From positions 868,001 to 932,000 of the forward strand of contig NZ_CP020474.1 of assembly GCF_002080415.1 (NCBI RefSeq): a stretch of DNA of 64,000 bases, written 5' to 3'. Shown one piece after another: positions 15,604-24,721 of this stretch (its first letter is position 1; each line of letters opens with the position of its first letter). The notes beneath the pieces are model-generated. The model was not told the origin of the DNA, searched no databases, and saw only the letters and a program-made list of their open reading frames with translations. A program made the translations under genes and the position numbers. The DNA comes from Roseovarius mucosus. GTDB taxonomy: Bacteria; Pseudomonadota; Alphaproteobacteria; Rhodobacterales; Rhodobacteraceae.

Positions 15604-17696
15604 CTCAGAAAGCTCGCATAGGGGATATAGCGCACCGGATCACCCGGCTGAATGGTCACCGCACCGTCAGGCAATTCCACCAGACCTTCAGCCCAGCTTA
15701 GGCCACTGATCCGCCCCGAGCCTTCCGAGGCGAAAACCTCTGCCCGCCCCTGACGGATCCGTGCGCGCAGATATTCACGGCGTCCCGGTTTCTTGCGTTT
15801 CTCAAAACCGGCAGGCACGTGAAATCCCTGCGGCACCGACCAGCCCGCCCCGGACAAGAGCCGCAGCGCAGGCCGCGCAAAGATCAGCGCACAGACAAGG
15901 GCCGCCACCGGATTGCCCGGCAGGCCAAAGACCGGCACGCCCCGCCAGAGGCCAAGCGCCAAGGGCCGCCCCGGTTTCAGGGCGATACGCCATTCGGCCA
16001 TGGCCCCCGCCTCATTCAACAAGGCCGATACATGATCCTCATCGCCCGACGACGCGCCGCCAGAGGTGAGAATGGCATCCGAATCTTCCGCCGCACGATC
16101 CAACGCAGCGCGAAGCGCTGCGCGGTCATCGGCAATACGCCCCAGATCAAGCGGCGCATAGCCCATCTGCTCCACAAGACCCAAAAGCATAGGACGGTTT
16201 GCATCATAGATCTGGCCGGGTCGGGCGGGATGACCGGCCTCTACCAGTTCATCGCCAGTGGAGATGACCGCGACGCGCAGCTGTTCATGCACTGGCAGAT
16301 CCGCCACGCCCACAGCGGCGCAAAGCGCCAGATCGGCAGGGCTAATCACACGGCCCGGCGCAAGTACCGGCGCATCTGCCGCCACATCCTCGCCCGCGCG
16401 GCGTGTATTGGCACCGGGCTTTAGCCCCGCACGAAACGCGATACGCCCCGCGCCCAAGGTCACATCCTCTTGCAGGATCACGGTATCAACGCCCTCAGGC
16501 AGCGCAGCCCCCGTCAGCACGCGCACCGCATGGCCGGGGGGCACGCTGTCGGGATAGGGCACACCAGCGGCGGCGCGCCCCTCAACGAGCGGCAGCGTTT
16601 GATCGCCAGCGGTCAGGCTTGCATGGGCAAAGCCATAGCCATCCACGGCGGTATTCGCCTCGGGCGGGTTGGCGCGCAGCGCGGTGACGGGTGCGGCCAG
16701 AACGCGGCCCAAGGCCTGCGCCAGCGGCGCGCGGGTCTGGCCCACCACGGGACGCAGCCGATCTTGCAAAAGCGCCAATGCGTCATCGACCGGCGTCCAA
16801 TCCACGCCCGCAGGCAGTGCAAAACAATCATTCCGCAGGGGCGGCGGTTTGAGCACGTCGTCACATGCGGCAATCAACGCCGCCTCATATCCCAAACCCA
16901 GAATCCAGCCTTCTTCCGGCGCATCCACCGCCAGCATTTCGGCCAGTTGCTCCTGAGGTAAACGCGCCAACGCGCGCGCCATCAGCCGCACCTGATGCGC
17001 ATCCCGGATCTCGCCCAAGGGTTTGACAGCGGCATTGATCAGCCCCGGCCAGATTTCGACCAGCGCCACGGGCTTGTCCAACACCTCGAACGGCCAGACA
17101 GACACTTGCCCGTAAAACCTGCGTCTGAGCCGGTTGAGCACCGGCAGCCCGGTCAAAACCTGTCCACCCACGGCCCCCGCGCCCCCCATCTGCCAGCAGG
17201 TGAAGGCCCCCTTCGCCCGTGCCTCGGCTGCCCGCCGCTCGGTCATGCCATGCCCTGCCCGCGTATCCTTGCGCGGCAAACCGGCAATCTCACGCTTCAA
17301 CCCGTTGAACCAGAATGGCCCCACGCCGGGAAAGCGCCCGTTGATCTCGCCCGCCACATCAAAGCGGTTATTGCCGCCCGGGGCATCCTCGATCACCGTT
17401 TCCAGCCAGTCCCAGACGGCAAAGGGATTGTCGCAGCCAGTCAAACCTCGGGCAAACCCCGCCGGAAAGCCAAAGGGAAAATCCACCCCGATCAACAGCC
17501 TGCGCCCCGCCGCAAGCTCTGCCGCAATCAGGGCCACTAGCGCCGCCTCGGCCTCGGCCCGGTTGCGCAGATACATCGGGGCCTCATCCACCCCGTCGCG
17601 TGTCACCCCCAGCCAGATCGCATCGCGACACGGGCGCGGCCCGGTGTCGTTGCCGCCCGACCAATCCAGCATCGCAAACGTGTCAAACCGGTTCAC
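15597..17696 (-). CDS. moeA: MoeA (molybdopterin molybdenumtransferase) with extra N-terminal domain
   Basis: A 699-residue protein, far longer than the usual ~400 of MoeA. Residues ~300-699 are MoeA: VDGYGFAHASL, the molybdate/MPT motif TSGGASSGDEDHV, KPGRPLALG and GLPGNPVAALV. Residues 1-~295 form another domain that starts MLDWSGGNDTGPRPCRDAIW and contains GVDFPFGFPAGFARG and LVEIWPGL, reminiscent of DUF429/RNase-H-like proteins, but I am not certain of that. The start is GTG at 17696, overlapping the mobB stop (GTGA). Member of the moeA-mobB-mobA-fdhD unit, inserting Mo into molybdopterin. Confidence 0.9.
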   Translation of the reverse strand: MNRFDTFAMLDWSGGNDTGPRPCRDAIWLGVTRDGVDEAPMYLRNRAEAEAALVALIAAELAAGRRLLIGVDFPFGFPAGFARGLTGCDNPFAVWDWLETVIEDAPGGNNRFDVAGEINGRFPGVGPFWFNGLKREIAGLPRKDTRAGHGMTERRAAEARAKGAFTCWQMGGAGAVGGQVLTGLPVLNRLRRRFYGQVSVWPFEVLDKPVALVEIWPGLINAAVKPLGEIRDAHQVRLMARALARLPQEQLAEMLAVDAPEEGWILGLGYEAALIAACDDVLKPPPLRNDCFALPAGVDWTPVDDALALLQDRLRPVVGQTRAPLAQALGRVLAAPVTALRANPPEANTAVDGYGFAHASLTAGDQTLPLVEGRAAAGVPYPDSVPPGHAVRVLTGAALPEGVDTVILQEDVTLGAGRIAFRAGLKPGANTRRAGEDVAADAPVLAPGRVISPADLALCAAVGVADLPVHEQLRVAVISTGDELVEAGHPARPGQIYDANRPMLLGLVEQMGYAPLDLGRIADDRAALRAALDRAAEDSDAILTSGGASSGDEDHVSALLNEAGAMAEWRIALKPGRPLALGLWRGVPVFGLPGNPVAALVCALIFARPALRLLSGAGWSVPQGFHVPAGFEKRKKPGRREYLRARIRQGRAEVFASEGSGRISGLSWAEGLVELPDGAVTIQPGDPVRYIPYASFLSA

Positions 17697-18184
17697 AACG
17701 CCACCTCCGCCAAGATGAAATCGGCAATTGCCTTGGTGTCATTAAGGTCGAACAGAGGCCGGTCGATCGTCAACGCCGTATCGCTCGCCACGGCGCGGAT
17801 GGTGGGATCATCGGTGGCAATCAGCGGATTGCCGGTTTCGGCGCGAAACGCCTCGACCTTGGGATGGCGATCACGCTTGTAGCCCTCGACCAACACCAGA
17901 TCGACGGGGGAGAGTTTCTGCAAGAGAGATTCAAGCGTCGGTTCGCCCTCTTCGCGCAGTTCATGCATCAGGGCAAAGCGGTTACGCGAGGCCAAGAGCA
18001 CCTCGGTCGCGCCCGCCACGCGGTGGCGGTGACTGTCCTTGCCCGGTTGGTCCACGTCAAAGCTGTGATGCGCGTGTTTCACAGTGGAAACCGTATAGCC
18101 GCGCCCCGTAATCTCGGCCACCAGCCGCTCCATCAGCCCGGTCTTGCCCGCGTTCTTCCAGCCGGTGACGCCATAAATCCTCAT
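17693..18184 (-). CDS. mobB: Molybdopterin-guanine dinucleotide biosynthesis protein B
   Basis: A 163-residue P-loop GTPase adapter for MGD synthesis. Walker A is GWKNAGKTGL; conserved VSTVKHAHHSF and LVEGYKRDRHPKVE follow. Overlaps mobA by 4 nt and moeA by 4 nt, so the unit is tightly coupled. Works with MobA to form Mo-bis-MGD. Confidence 0.94.
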   Translation of the reverse strand: MRIYGVTGWKNAGKTGLMERLVAEITGRGYTVSTVKHAHHSFDVDQPGKDSHRHRVAGATEVLLASRNRFALMHELREEGEPTLESLLQKLSPVDLVLVEGYKRDRHPKVEAFRAETGNPLIATDDPTIRAVASDTALTIDRPLFDLNDTKAIADFILAEVAL

Positions 18185-18816
18185 GCTGATAGTCTCCTGC
18201 GTGCCGCGTCCAGATCCCCGGGCGTATTGACGTTGAAAAAGGGATCGAGCGCGTCGTCAAATACCGCCTCGCGCCCGTCATGTTTGTCGGTCCAGAGCAC
18301 CACCTTGCGCAGCCCGTCCAACAGGGCCGCGCGTAGATCATGCCGCAGCGCCGTCGGCCAGAGGCCAAAGGTGGGATGGCGGATCAAACCGCTGTCGCTC
18401 ATGGATTTGGTCTCGGTGTCACTACGCGGGGTGGCGGCAAGAACGAGGGGATGCGCCATGCCCTCTGCCACGCCTGTCAGATGCGCCACAAGATCGGTCG
18501 GGAAAAACGGCGTGTCGGCGGCGACGGTGACGATTATGTCGGCCCCCTGCCCCGCAGCCCAATCAAGACCAGCCAGAACGCCCACCAGCGGCCCGGCGAA
18601 ACCGGGGATGGGATCGGGCAGCACCGGCAGGCCAAAGGCCGCAAAGCGGGCGGGCTCGCCATTCGCATTCAGCGCCATCGCCCCCACCTGAGGGCCCAGA
18701 CGGTCGATCACATGCGCAAGGATCGGGCGATCATCAAGGGCCAACAGCCCCTTGTCGCCGCCGCCCATGCGCGTGGCTTGCCCGCCGGCAAGGATGACAC
18801 CAAGGGGCTCGGTCAT
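18181..18816 (-). CDS. mobA: Molybdenum cofactor guanylyltransferase
   Basis: A 211-residue nucleotidyltransferase that adds GMP to Mo-molybdopterin. The N-terminal signature GVILAGGQATRMGGGDKGLL binds GTP, and TVAADTPFFP carries the Mg-binding aspartate. ATG overlaps the fdhD stop (ATGA). Confidence 0.94.
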   Translation of the reverse strand: MTEPLGVILAGGQATRMGGGDKGLLALDDRPILAHVIDRLGPQVGAMALNANGEPARFAAFGLPVLPDPIPGFAGPLVGVLAGLDWAAGQGADIIVTVAADTPFFPTDLVAHLTGVAEGMAHPLVLAATPRSDTETKSMSDSGLIRHPTFGLWPTALRHDLRAALLDGLRKVVLWTDKHDGREAVFDDALDPFFNVNTPGDLDAARRRLSA

Positions 18817-19703
18817 TCGTCGGCCCCTTTGCGGCGGTGTTTTTTCTCCTCATCGCCCACGCTCTCGGGGTCCGCATCCCGCAACAGGCGGTCATCCCCC
18901 GCAAGACAGACAAAGCGCTTGCCGCGCATCCGGCCAATCAGCGTCAGCCCCACCTGGCGCGCAATCTCCACGCCCCACGCGGTAAAGCCAGAGCGCGAGG
19001 CAAGCACCGGAATGCCCATCATCGCGGTCTTGATCACCATTTCCGAGGTCAAACGCCCGGTAGTGTAAAGCAGTTTATCCCCCGCATCGACACCCTCGCT
19101 CAGCATCCAGCCCGCGATCTTGTCCACGGCGTTATGGCGGCCGACATCCTCCATATAGACCAGCGGGCGGTTGCCTTGGCAGAGAACCGTGCCGTGAATC
19201 GCCCCCGCCTCAAGATAGAGCGACGGCGTGCGGTTGATCACGCTGGCCAAGGCATAAAGATCCGAGGTCTTGACCGTCACGGCAGGCAGGGTCACGCCCT
19301 CGAGCCCCTCCATCATGTCACCAAAGACCGTGCCCACGGCGCAACCGCTGGTGCGGGTCTTTTTCTTGAGCTTTTCCTCGTAAGTGGTCTGGCCGTCAGT
19401 GCGCACGACGACGGTGTCCAACTCTTCATCGTAATCCACGCCCAAGACCGTCTCTTGCGGCCCCAGCATTCCCTGATTGCGCAGGAAACCAAGCGCCAGA
19501 TACTCGGGGTAATCGCCAATCGTCATGGCAGTCACGATTTCCTGCGCATTGAGGAAAATCGTCAAGGGGCGCTCCTCGACCACCGAAATCTGCGTGCGGT
19601 TGCCCTCGTGATCCATGCCCTCGACCGCGCGCGTAAGGCGCGGGGCGGCAGGATCGGGAGCGATGAGATAAGACAGGAGGTCCTCGGTCGTGGCCAATTG
19701 CAT
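18813..19703 (-). CDS. fdhD: Formate dehydrogenase accessory sulfurtransferase FdhD
   Basis: About 296 residues. FdhD transfers sulfur to the Mo-bis-MGD cofactor before insertion into formate dehydrogenase. Visible family segments are VEERPLTIFLNAQEIVT, LGFLRNQG, YMEDVGRHNAVDKIAGW, TTGRLTSEMV and SGFTAWGVEIARQVGLTLIG. The loop that holds CxxC in E. coli reads RTSGCAVGTVFG here, with one cysteine only. The start is uncertain: GAAGGAG directly abuts ATG 19703, so the TTG at 19697, 6 nt after the same site, may be used instead. First gene of the moeA unit, divergent from azlC. Confidence 0.93.
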   Translation of the reverse strand: MQLATTEDLLSYLIAPDPAAPRLTRAVEGMDHEGNRTQISVVEERPLTIFLNAQEIVTAMTIGDYPEYLALGFLRNQGMLGPQETVLGVDYDEELDTVVVRTDGQTTYEEKLKKKTRTSGCAVGTVFGDMMEGLEGVTLPAVTVKTSDLYALASVINRTPSLYLEAGAIHGTVLCQGNRPLVYMEDVGRHNAVDKIAGWMLSEGVDAGDKLLYTTGRLTSEMVIKTAMMGIPVLASRSGFTAWGVEIARQVGLTLIGRMRGKRFVCLAGDDRLLRDADPESVGDEEKKHRRKGADE

Positions 19704-19761
19704 CTCCTTCTGGCATTGGATAGGCGGTGTCAGGGCACGGGGGCAACTTAGGGGGCAAGCG

Positions 19762-20484
19762 GTGCATAGGCAAACCACCAATTCGACCTATTGGCAAGGC
19801 GTGCGCGACGGTGCGCCCTTCATTCTCGTGATCGTGCCCTTCTCGTTGCTCTTTGGCGTGGTCGCGACCGAGGCTGGATTGAACGTGTTTGAAACGCTCA
19901 GCTTTTCGGTTCTGGTGATCGCAGGCGCGGCGCAATTCACCGCGTTGCAACTGCTCAGTGATGGCGCGCCCACCGCGATTGCGCTCATTTCTGCGCTGGC
20001 GGTCAATCTGCGGATGGCGATGTATTCGGCCTCTCTCACGCCCTATATCGGCGGGGCAAGTTTGGGGCAGCGGGCGCTGGCCGCCTATTTCACCGTCGAT
20101 CAAAGCTATACCTGCGCCATCGTCGCCTTTGAAAAAAACCCCGGTTGGTCAATTCCCCAAAGGCTCGCGTATTTCTTTGGCGTGGTCACGCCGATTTGCC
20201 CGCTCTGGTATATCTTCACGCTTGTGGGGGCGCTGGTTGGCACCTCGATCCCCGAGGGGCTGGCGCTTGATTTTGCGCTGCCGATCACCTTTCTGGCGAT
20301 GATCGCGCCAATGCTGCGCACGCCGGCGCATCTGGCGGCTGCCTTTGTGTCCGTCACACTGGCGCTGGTCTTTGCGTTCCTGCCCTATAACCTCGGGCTT
20401 CTGGTCGCGGGCGTTGCGGGCATGATGACCGGCGCGCAAGTCGAGCTGATGCTTGAGCGGCGCAAGGAGGCGCGGTTGCCATGA
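19762..20484 (+). CDS. azlC: AzlC family branched-chain amino acid exporter subunit
   Basis: About 240 residues with several membrane helices. Recognisable AzlC segments are GVRDGAPFILVIVPFSLLFG, AGAAQFTALQLL and ALAVNLRMAMYSASLTPY. I choose GTG 19762 because AGGGGG lies 6 nt upstream and homology starts with TYWQGVRDG; the frame is open further upstream to 19690 but overlaps the divergent fdhD start. Overlaps azlD by 4 nt; the pair forms the LIV-E type exporter. Confidence 0.85.
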   Translation: MHRQTTNSTYWQGVRDGAPFILVIVPFSLLFGVVATEAGLNVFETLSFSVLVIAGAAQFTALQLLSDGAPTAIALISALAVNLRMAMYSASLTPYIGGASLGQRALAAYFTVDQSYTCAIVAFEKNPGWSIPQRLAYFFGVVTPICPLWYIFTLVGALVGTSIPEGLALDFALPITFLAMIAPMLRTPAHLAAAFVSVTLALVFAFLPYNLGLLVAGVAGMMTGAQVELMLERRKEARLP

Positions 20485-20813
20485 TCGACAAAACAAGCCT
20501 CTGGATCGTGATCGTGCTTTTGGGTCTGGGCAGCTTTGGGCTGCGCTTTGTCTTTACCGGGCTGATCGGCGACCGGCCCTTGCCCGCGTGGCTGCTCCGG
20601 CATCTGCGCTATACTGCCGTCGCGGTTCTGCCGGGGCTGGTGGCACCCTTGGTGGTCTGGCCTGCGGCGACGGGCGGCACGCTTGATGCCCCGCGCATGG
20701 CGGCGGCGCTGGTGACGCTGATCGCGGGCTATCTGCTGCGCAACGTGATTGTGGCGATTCTCTTGGGCGCGGTCACGCTTTATGGCGGGCTTGCCCTGAT
20801 GGGGCAGATGTAA
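20481..20813 (+). CDS. azlD: AzlD family branched-chain amino acid transport protein
   Basis: A 110-residue small membrane partner of AzlC with four hydrophobic segments, including LWIVIVLLGLGSFGLRFVF and the conserved LLRHLRYTAVAVLPGLVAP. ATG 20481 overlaps the azlC stop. Ends just before the convergent idi gene, which is the left border of the photosynthesis cluster. Confidence 0.88.
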   Translation: MIDKTSLWIVIVLLGLGSFGLRFVFTGLIGDRPLPAWLLRHLRYTAVAVLPGLVAPLVVWPAATGGTLDAPRMAAALVTLIAGYLLRNVIVAILLGAVTLYGGLALMGQM

Positions 20814-20825
20814 AGGCAAACGCCC

Positions 20826-21341
20826 TCAGGCGAAAATCTGCGCCGCATGCTCTGCCATGTAAATCCGCAACCATGGCGTATAGCGCGTGGGATGCATGCG
20901 GATCGCGGCGTTCAGCGCATTCAGCGAGATCCAGCGCGTCTCCATCACCTCATCCGGGTTCGGGGCAAGCGCACAGCGCGCAGGCAGGCGGCACATGAAC
21001 ATATCCACCACCTCATGCTCGGTCAGACCACCGCCCACATCGGCGCGGTATTCGACCTGATCGCGATGGGTGAGCGAGAGGCCGGTGATGCCCAACTCCT
21101 CGGACAGCCTGCGATGCGCGCAGGCCAGCGGATCTTCGCCCCAATGCGGATGGGTGCAGCAGGTATTGGCCCACAGACCGGGCGTATGATATTTGCCAAG
21201 CGCGCGGCGCTGAATCAAAAGATCCTCACCCGCCATGACAAAGACCGACACCGCCTTGTGCCGCAAACCGCGCTGATGCGCCTCGAGCTTGTCCACGGCA
21301 ACCAGATCACCGCCGATCCATGTCGGGATGAGCGCTGTCAT
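20826..21341 (-). CDS. idi: Isopentenyl-diphosphate delta-isomerase (type I)
   Basis: A 171-residue Nudix-fold enzyme interconverting IPP and DMAPP, feeding geranylgeranyl-PP for the bacteriochlorophyll tail and carotenoids. The metal and catalytic regions are visible: LRHKAVSVFV, KYHTPGLWANTCCTHPHWGE (catalytic Cys) and AHRRLSEELGI (Nudix glutamates). Overlaps the bchP stop by 4 nt and is the last gene of the bchG-pucC-like-bchP-idi unit, the same arrangement as in Rhodobacter clusters. Confidence 0.95.
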   Translation of the reverse strand: MTALIPTWIGGDLVAVDKLEAHQRGLRHKAVSVFVMAGEDLLIQRRALGKYHTPGLWANTCCTHPHWGEDPLACAHRRLSEELGITGLSLTHRDQVEYRADVGGGLTEHEVVDMFMCRLPARCALAPNPDEVMETRWISLNALNAAIRMHPTRYTPWLRIYMAEHAAQIFA

Positions 21342-22522
21342 GTTCGGGTCGCGGACACCAGCCGCGTCAGATGGGCGAGGTTCTTCAACCCGATCTTGAG
21401 ATGTGCCATGGGTCGCGCCTTGACCAGTTTCTTGTTCATATAGGCCTCGAATGTCAGCCGCTGCACGTCGATGTCATGGCAGAGCGAGACAAAGCGCTCG
21501 CGCCGCTCGTCGGACCTATAATAGGCATTTTGCATCGACGCCAGAACCCGGAACACCGTTTTATGCTCGCGCATGAAAAGCTGTCGCGCAAGTTTGAGAT
21601 CGCGCACCCGCCCCGAGGCAAGGCAAGCACTCGCCGCCGTCGCGGCCACCCGACCGCCGACCATGGCATAGTAAATCCCCTCACCCGAAGACGGCGCAAC
21701 CACGCCCGCCGCATCGCCCGCCAAGACCACATCGCGGCCATTGTCCCAGCAGTCCAACGGCTTGAGCGGAATCGGCGCGCCCTCGCGGCGAATTGTCGGA
21801 CAGTCCGTAAGGCCAGAGGCCGCGCGCAAATCGGCGGTGGCCTGTTTCAAATCGACATCCTTGATCATGCTGCCCATGCCAACGCTCGCAGATTTGCCAT
21901 GCGGAAAGACCCAGCCGTAGAAATCCGGCGAAATCGCCCCGTCATAGATCACATCACAGCGCTTGGGATCATAGGCGGCGGTGGCCTCCGGGGCCTCGAT
22001 GATCTCGTGATAGGCGATGACATAGGGGATACGCTCGGCCCCCGGCACCTCGTCCCGCGCCACACTGGAGCGCGCGCCATCGGCCCCGATGATCAGCCGC
22101 GTGGGCAGGCTGCGTGCGTTACCCGTAACCTTGTCGCGGTAGATCACCGCCGGTGTCGGCCCGCTGCGATCAATCCGCAGATAGGTGCCCGTGGCGCGCA
22201 CAGCCCCGGCCTGTGCCGCACGAACACGCAGGAACTCGTCGAAATGCTCGCGATCCACCATGCCGACAAAGCCGTTTTCAATCGGAATATCCACATGTCG
22301 GCCGGTGGGCGAGATCATGCGCGCGGTGGTGATCTTGGCCACGATCTGCGCGTCAGGCAGGTTGAAATCGGCAATCAGGCGCGGCGGGATGGCCCCGCCG
22401 CAGGGCTTGATCCGCCCGGCACGGTCCAAAAGCGCCACCTTATAACCCGAGCGGGCCAGATCCTCGGCTGCAGTGGCCCCAGACGGACCGCCCCCGATTA
22501 CAACTACGTCAAACATGGTCAT
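21338..22522 (-). CDS. bchP: Geranylgeranyl diphosphate/geranylgeranyl-bacteriochlorophyll reductase
   Basis: A 394-residue flavoprotein reducing the geranylgeranyl tail of bacteriochlorophyll a to phytyl. The N-terminal FAD motif is VVVIGGGPSGATAAEDLA; LIGADGARSSVARD and VVLAGDAAGVVAPSSGEGIYYA are the second and third FAD/substrate motifs of the ChlP/BchP family. Membrane-associated via its substrate. Overlaps the PucC-family gene and idi by 4 nt each. Confidence 0.96.
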   Translation of the reverse strand: MTMFDVVVIGGGPSGATAAEDLARSGYKVALLDRAGRIKPCGGAIPPRLIADFNLPDAQIVAKITTARMISPTGRHVDIPIENGFVGMVDREHFDEFLRVRAAQAGAVRATGTYLRIDRSGPTPAVIYRDKVTGNARSLPTRLIIGADGARSSVARDEVPGAERIPYVIAYHEIIEAPEATAAYDPKRCDVIYDGAISPDFYGWVFPHGKSASVGMGSMIKDVDLKQATADLRAASGLTDCPTIRREGAPIPLKPLDCWDNGRDVVLAGDAAGVVAPSSGEGIYYAMVGGRVAATAASACLASGRVRDLKLARQLFMREHKTVFRVLASMQNAYYRSDERRERFVSLCHDIDVQRLTFEAYMNKKLVKARPMAHLKIGLKNLAHLTRLVSATRT

Positions 22523-23811
22523 TCCCCCGGAACAAGCGTCGCGCCGCGGTCGCGGCCATGATCAATCACCCTGAGCGCCATCAGCGCCGAGAGCACGAAA
22601 AGTCCGGCCTCAAAGAAAAAGACCGTGCCGAACGCCGTAGCATCCGTATCAGACAATAGGCGCATCACATCGACCGAGGCCGCGCCCATCAGCCCACCGA
22701 AACCTGCGGCCATCGCTTGTGCCGCGCCCCAGAGACCCATCCGCGTGCCTTCGCGCGCCTCGCGCCCCTGCCCCGCCAGCGCCATCATCGCGCCAATCGC
22801 GCCCACCGCGAACATGCCGTTGAAGAACCCGAGCACGACGACGATCGGGACGAATGCCGCCGCCGCGCCCGAGGCCCCGAGCAGCGCAATCGCTGCAAGC
22901 GCCGAAGCCGATCCCAAACAGCCCCCCACCACCCAATGCCGGATCGAACCAAGCCGAAGCCCCGTGGCGGCAACGCCAACGGTCAGCATGCCAAGGAACA
23001 CCCCGCCATTCTGCGCACCGCTGAGCTGCGTGGATTGGCCGGGGGTGAAATGAAACACCAACCCGGCATAGGGTTCCAAGATGAGTTCCTGCATGAAGTA
23101 AGCTGTCATCGACAGGAAGACGAAAATCGTAAAAAGCCGCGCCTCGCGCTCGGCCCAGATTTCGGCCAAACCTTCACGAAACCGCAGCGGCGCATCGGCA
23201 CGGGCAGGCTGCGCCCCAACGCGCGCCTCGATGCCGTGAATGGCAAGCGCGGTCAGCACCACCGCGCCCAGTGCCACAACGCCCACGATTTCCAGCAACA
23301 AGGCCGGGGTATAGGGGTCGAGAAAGGCACCCACCGTGGTTGCGGTTACGGCGATGCCGCCGATCATCATCAGCCAGGTGATCGTTGCCGCCGCCGCCCG
23401 CCGCCGCGGGGCTGTGGCTGTGGCCAAAAGCGCCAAAAGCGAGGTGCCCGACGCACCGACACCCAGCCCGATAAGGGCATAGGCAAGAATAGACAGGCCC
23501 AGACCAAGGCCGAATTGGCTTTCCATGATCACCACGGCAAGCGCCGCGAGATACCCGCCCGAGGCCAGGACCGCCATTCCCCCGATGATCCAGCGGGTGC
23601 GATGCCCGCTCGTATCCGAGAGATACCCCCAATTGGGCCGCGTGATCTGAATGCCGTAATGCAGCGCCACCAAAAGCCCCGGCAGCACCGCAGGCAGCGC
23701 CAGTTCCACCACCATCAGGCGGTTGAGCGTCGAGGTGGTCAGCACCACCACCGCGCCAAGGCACATCTGCACCAGACCCATGCGGAAAATCTGCAACCAA
23801 CTCAGCATCAT
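22519..23811 (-). CDS. PucC/LhaA-family MFS protein (orf428-type) of the bchG-bchP operon
   Basis: A 430-residue 12-TM protein of the BCD/PucC family, related to but distinct from LhaA at 36042. Typical motifs are TLNRLMVVELALPAVLPGLL near the N terminus and RPNWGYLSDTSGHRTRWII after helix 2. In Rhodobacter the gene between bchG and bchP (orf428) is of this family and is thought to handle bacteriochlorophyll delivery; that role is inferred. 4-nt overlaps on both sides. Confidence 0.92.
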   Translation of the reverse strand: MMLSWLQIFRMGLVQMCLGAVVVLTTSTLNRLMVVELALPAVLPGLLVALHYGIQITRPNWGYLSDTSGHRTRWIIGGMAVLASGGYLAALAVVIMESQFGLGLGLSILAYALIGLGVGASGTSLLALLATATAPRRRAAAATITWLMMIGGIAVTATTVGAFLDPYTPALLLEIVGVVALGAVVLTALAIHGIEARVGAQPARADAPLRFREGLAEIWAEREARLFTIFVFLSMTAYFMQELILEPYAGLVFHFTPGQSTQLSGAQNGGVFLGMLTVGVAATGLRLGSIRHWVVGGCLGSASALAAIALLGASGAAAAFVPIVVVLGFFNGMFAVGAIGAMMALAGQGREAREGTRMGLWGAAQAMAAGFGGLMGAASVDVMRLLSDTDATAFGTVFFFEAGLFVLSALMALRVIDHGRDRGATLVPGE

Positions 23812-24719
23812 GGCGCGCCTCCGATCATGCGCAGGGCAAAGGCCGCGATCATCATACCGGTGACATACGCCATGACGCCTGTTCCGTTATACCAAGGCGC
23901 ACGGCCCTTGGGATCAGAGAGAAGAATACGCATTGCCCAAAACTGGCCAAGCAAAAGCACGGCGATTGCGGCAGCATGCCACGGGCGGCCCCAGGCCAGC
24001 AAAAGGCCGATCACCGCCAGTTGCGGCAGGGCCATCACGATACAGGCCACGCGCGCCGCCCGTTCCGGGCCAAGCGTGACGGGCAAGGAATTGACGCCCG
24101 TCTGGCGGTCGCCCTCCAATGCCTTGAAATCATTGAGTGTCATGATGCCATGCGCGCCAATGGCATAGAGCGCAGCAATCACGATAACCGGCCCGCTGGG
24201 CGCGCCTGCGGCCAACACCGCCGCGCCCGTGAACCACGGCAGCCCCTCATAGCACAGCCCGACAAGGCCCGGCCCCCAGATACCCGACCGCTTGAGGCGC
24301 ACCGGCTCTGCCGAATAGGCCCAAGCCGCCACCACGCCAAACACCGTCGCGCCAAAGCCCCAAGGCCCGAGGAACGCCCCCATCCCCAGCGCCAGCGCCG
24401 ACATCGCCAGCGCCACCCACAGCCCCCAACGCCCCGGCACCCGGCCAGAGGGAATCGGGCGATGCGGTTCGTTGATCGCATCCACATGCCGGTCACACCA
24501 GTCATTCGCCGCCTGGCTCATGCCACAGACGACCGGCCCCGCCAGCACCATGCCCAGGATCACCAGCCCCCAGTTATTCAAAGGAGAAACGCCCGAAGAG
24601 ATCACACCGCACAGGTAGGCCCAAATGGGCGGAAACCATGTGATCGGCTTGATCAAAGTCAGCAGGGCCCGAGGCTCTGGCAGGCGGCGCACGATGTGTA
24701 AGGACTCTGTGACACTCAT
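23808..24719 (-). CDS. bchG: Bacteriochlorophyll synthase (esterifying prenyltransferase)
   Basis: About 303 residues; UbiA-superfamily membrane enzyme that esterifies bacteriochlorophyllide a with geranylgeranyl-PP. The N terminus, SLHIVRRLPEPRALLTLIKP, is typical of BchG. The Asp-rich motif is AANDWCDRHVDAINEPHR, with SGRVPG after it and the second motif in NDFKALEGDRQTG. The ATG at 24719 matches the known MSV start; the open frame extends to a TTG inside the PpsR site and is rejected. No clear Shine-Dalgarno; a PpsR palindrome ends 3 nt before the ATG. Confidence 0.95.
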   Translation of the reverse strand: MSVTESLHIVRRLPEPRALLTLIKPITWFPPIWAYLCGVISSGVSPLNNWGLVILGMVLAGPVVCGMSQAANDWCDRHVDAINEPHRPIPSGRVPGRWGLWVALAMSALALGMGAFLGPWGFGATVFGVVAAWAYSAEPVRLKRSGIWGPGLVGLCYEGLPWFTGAAVLAAGAPSGPVIVIAALYAIGAHGIMTLNDFKALEGDRQTGVNSLPVTLGPERAARVACIVMALPQLAVIGLLLAWGRPWHAAAIAVLLLGQFWAMRILLSDPKGRAPWYNGTGVMAYVTGMMIAAFALRMIGGAP

Positions 24720-24721
24720 AG

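Noticed and set aside
22717..24168. 483-codon plus-strand frame opposite the pucC-like gene and bchG
   Set aside because: Low-complexity Arg/His/Gln composition typical of reverse-strand shadows.
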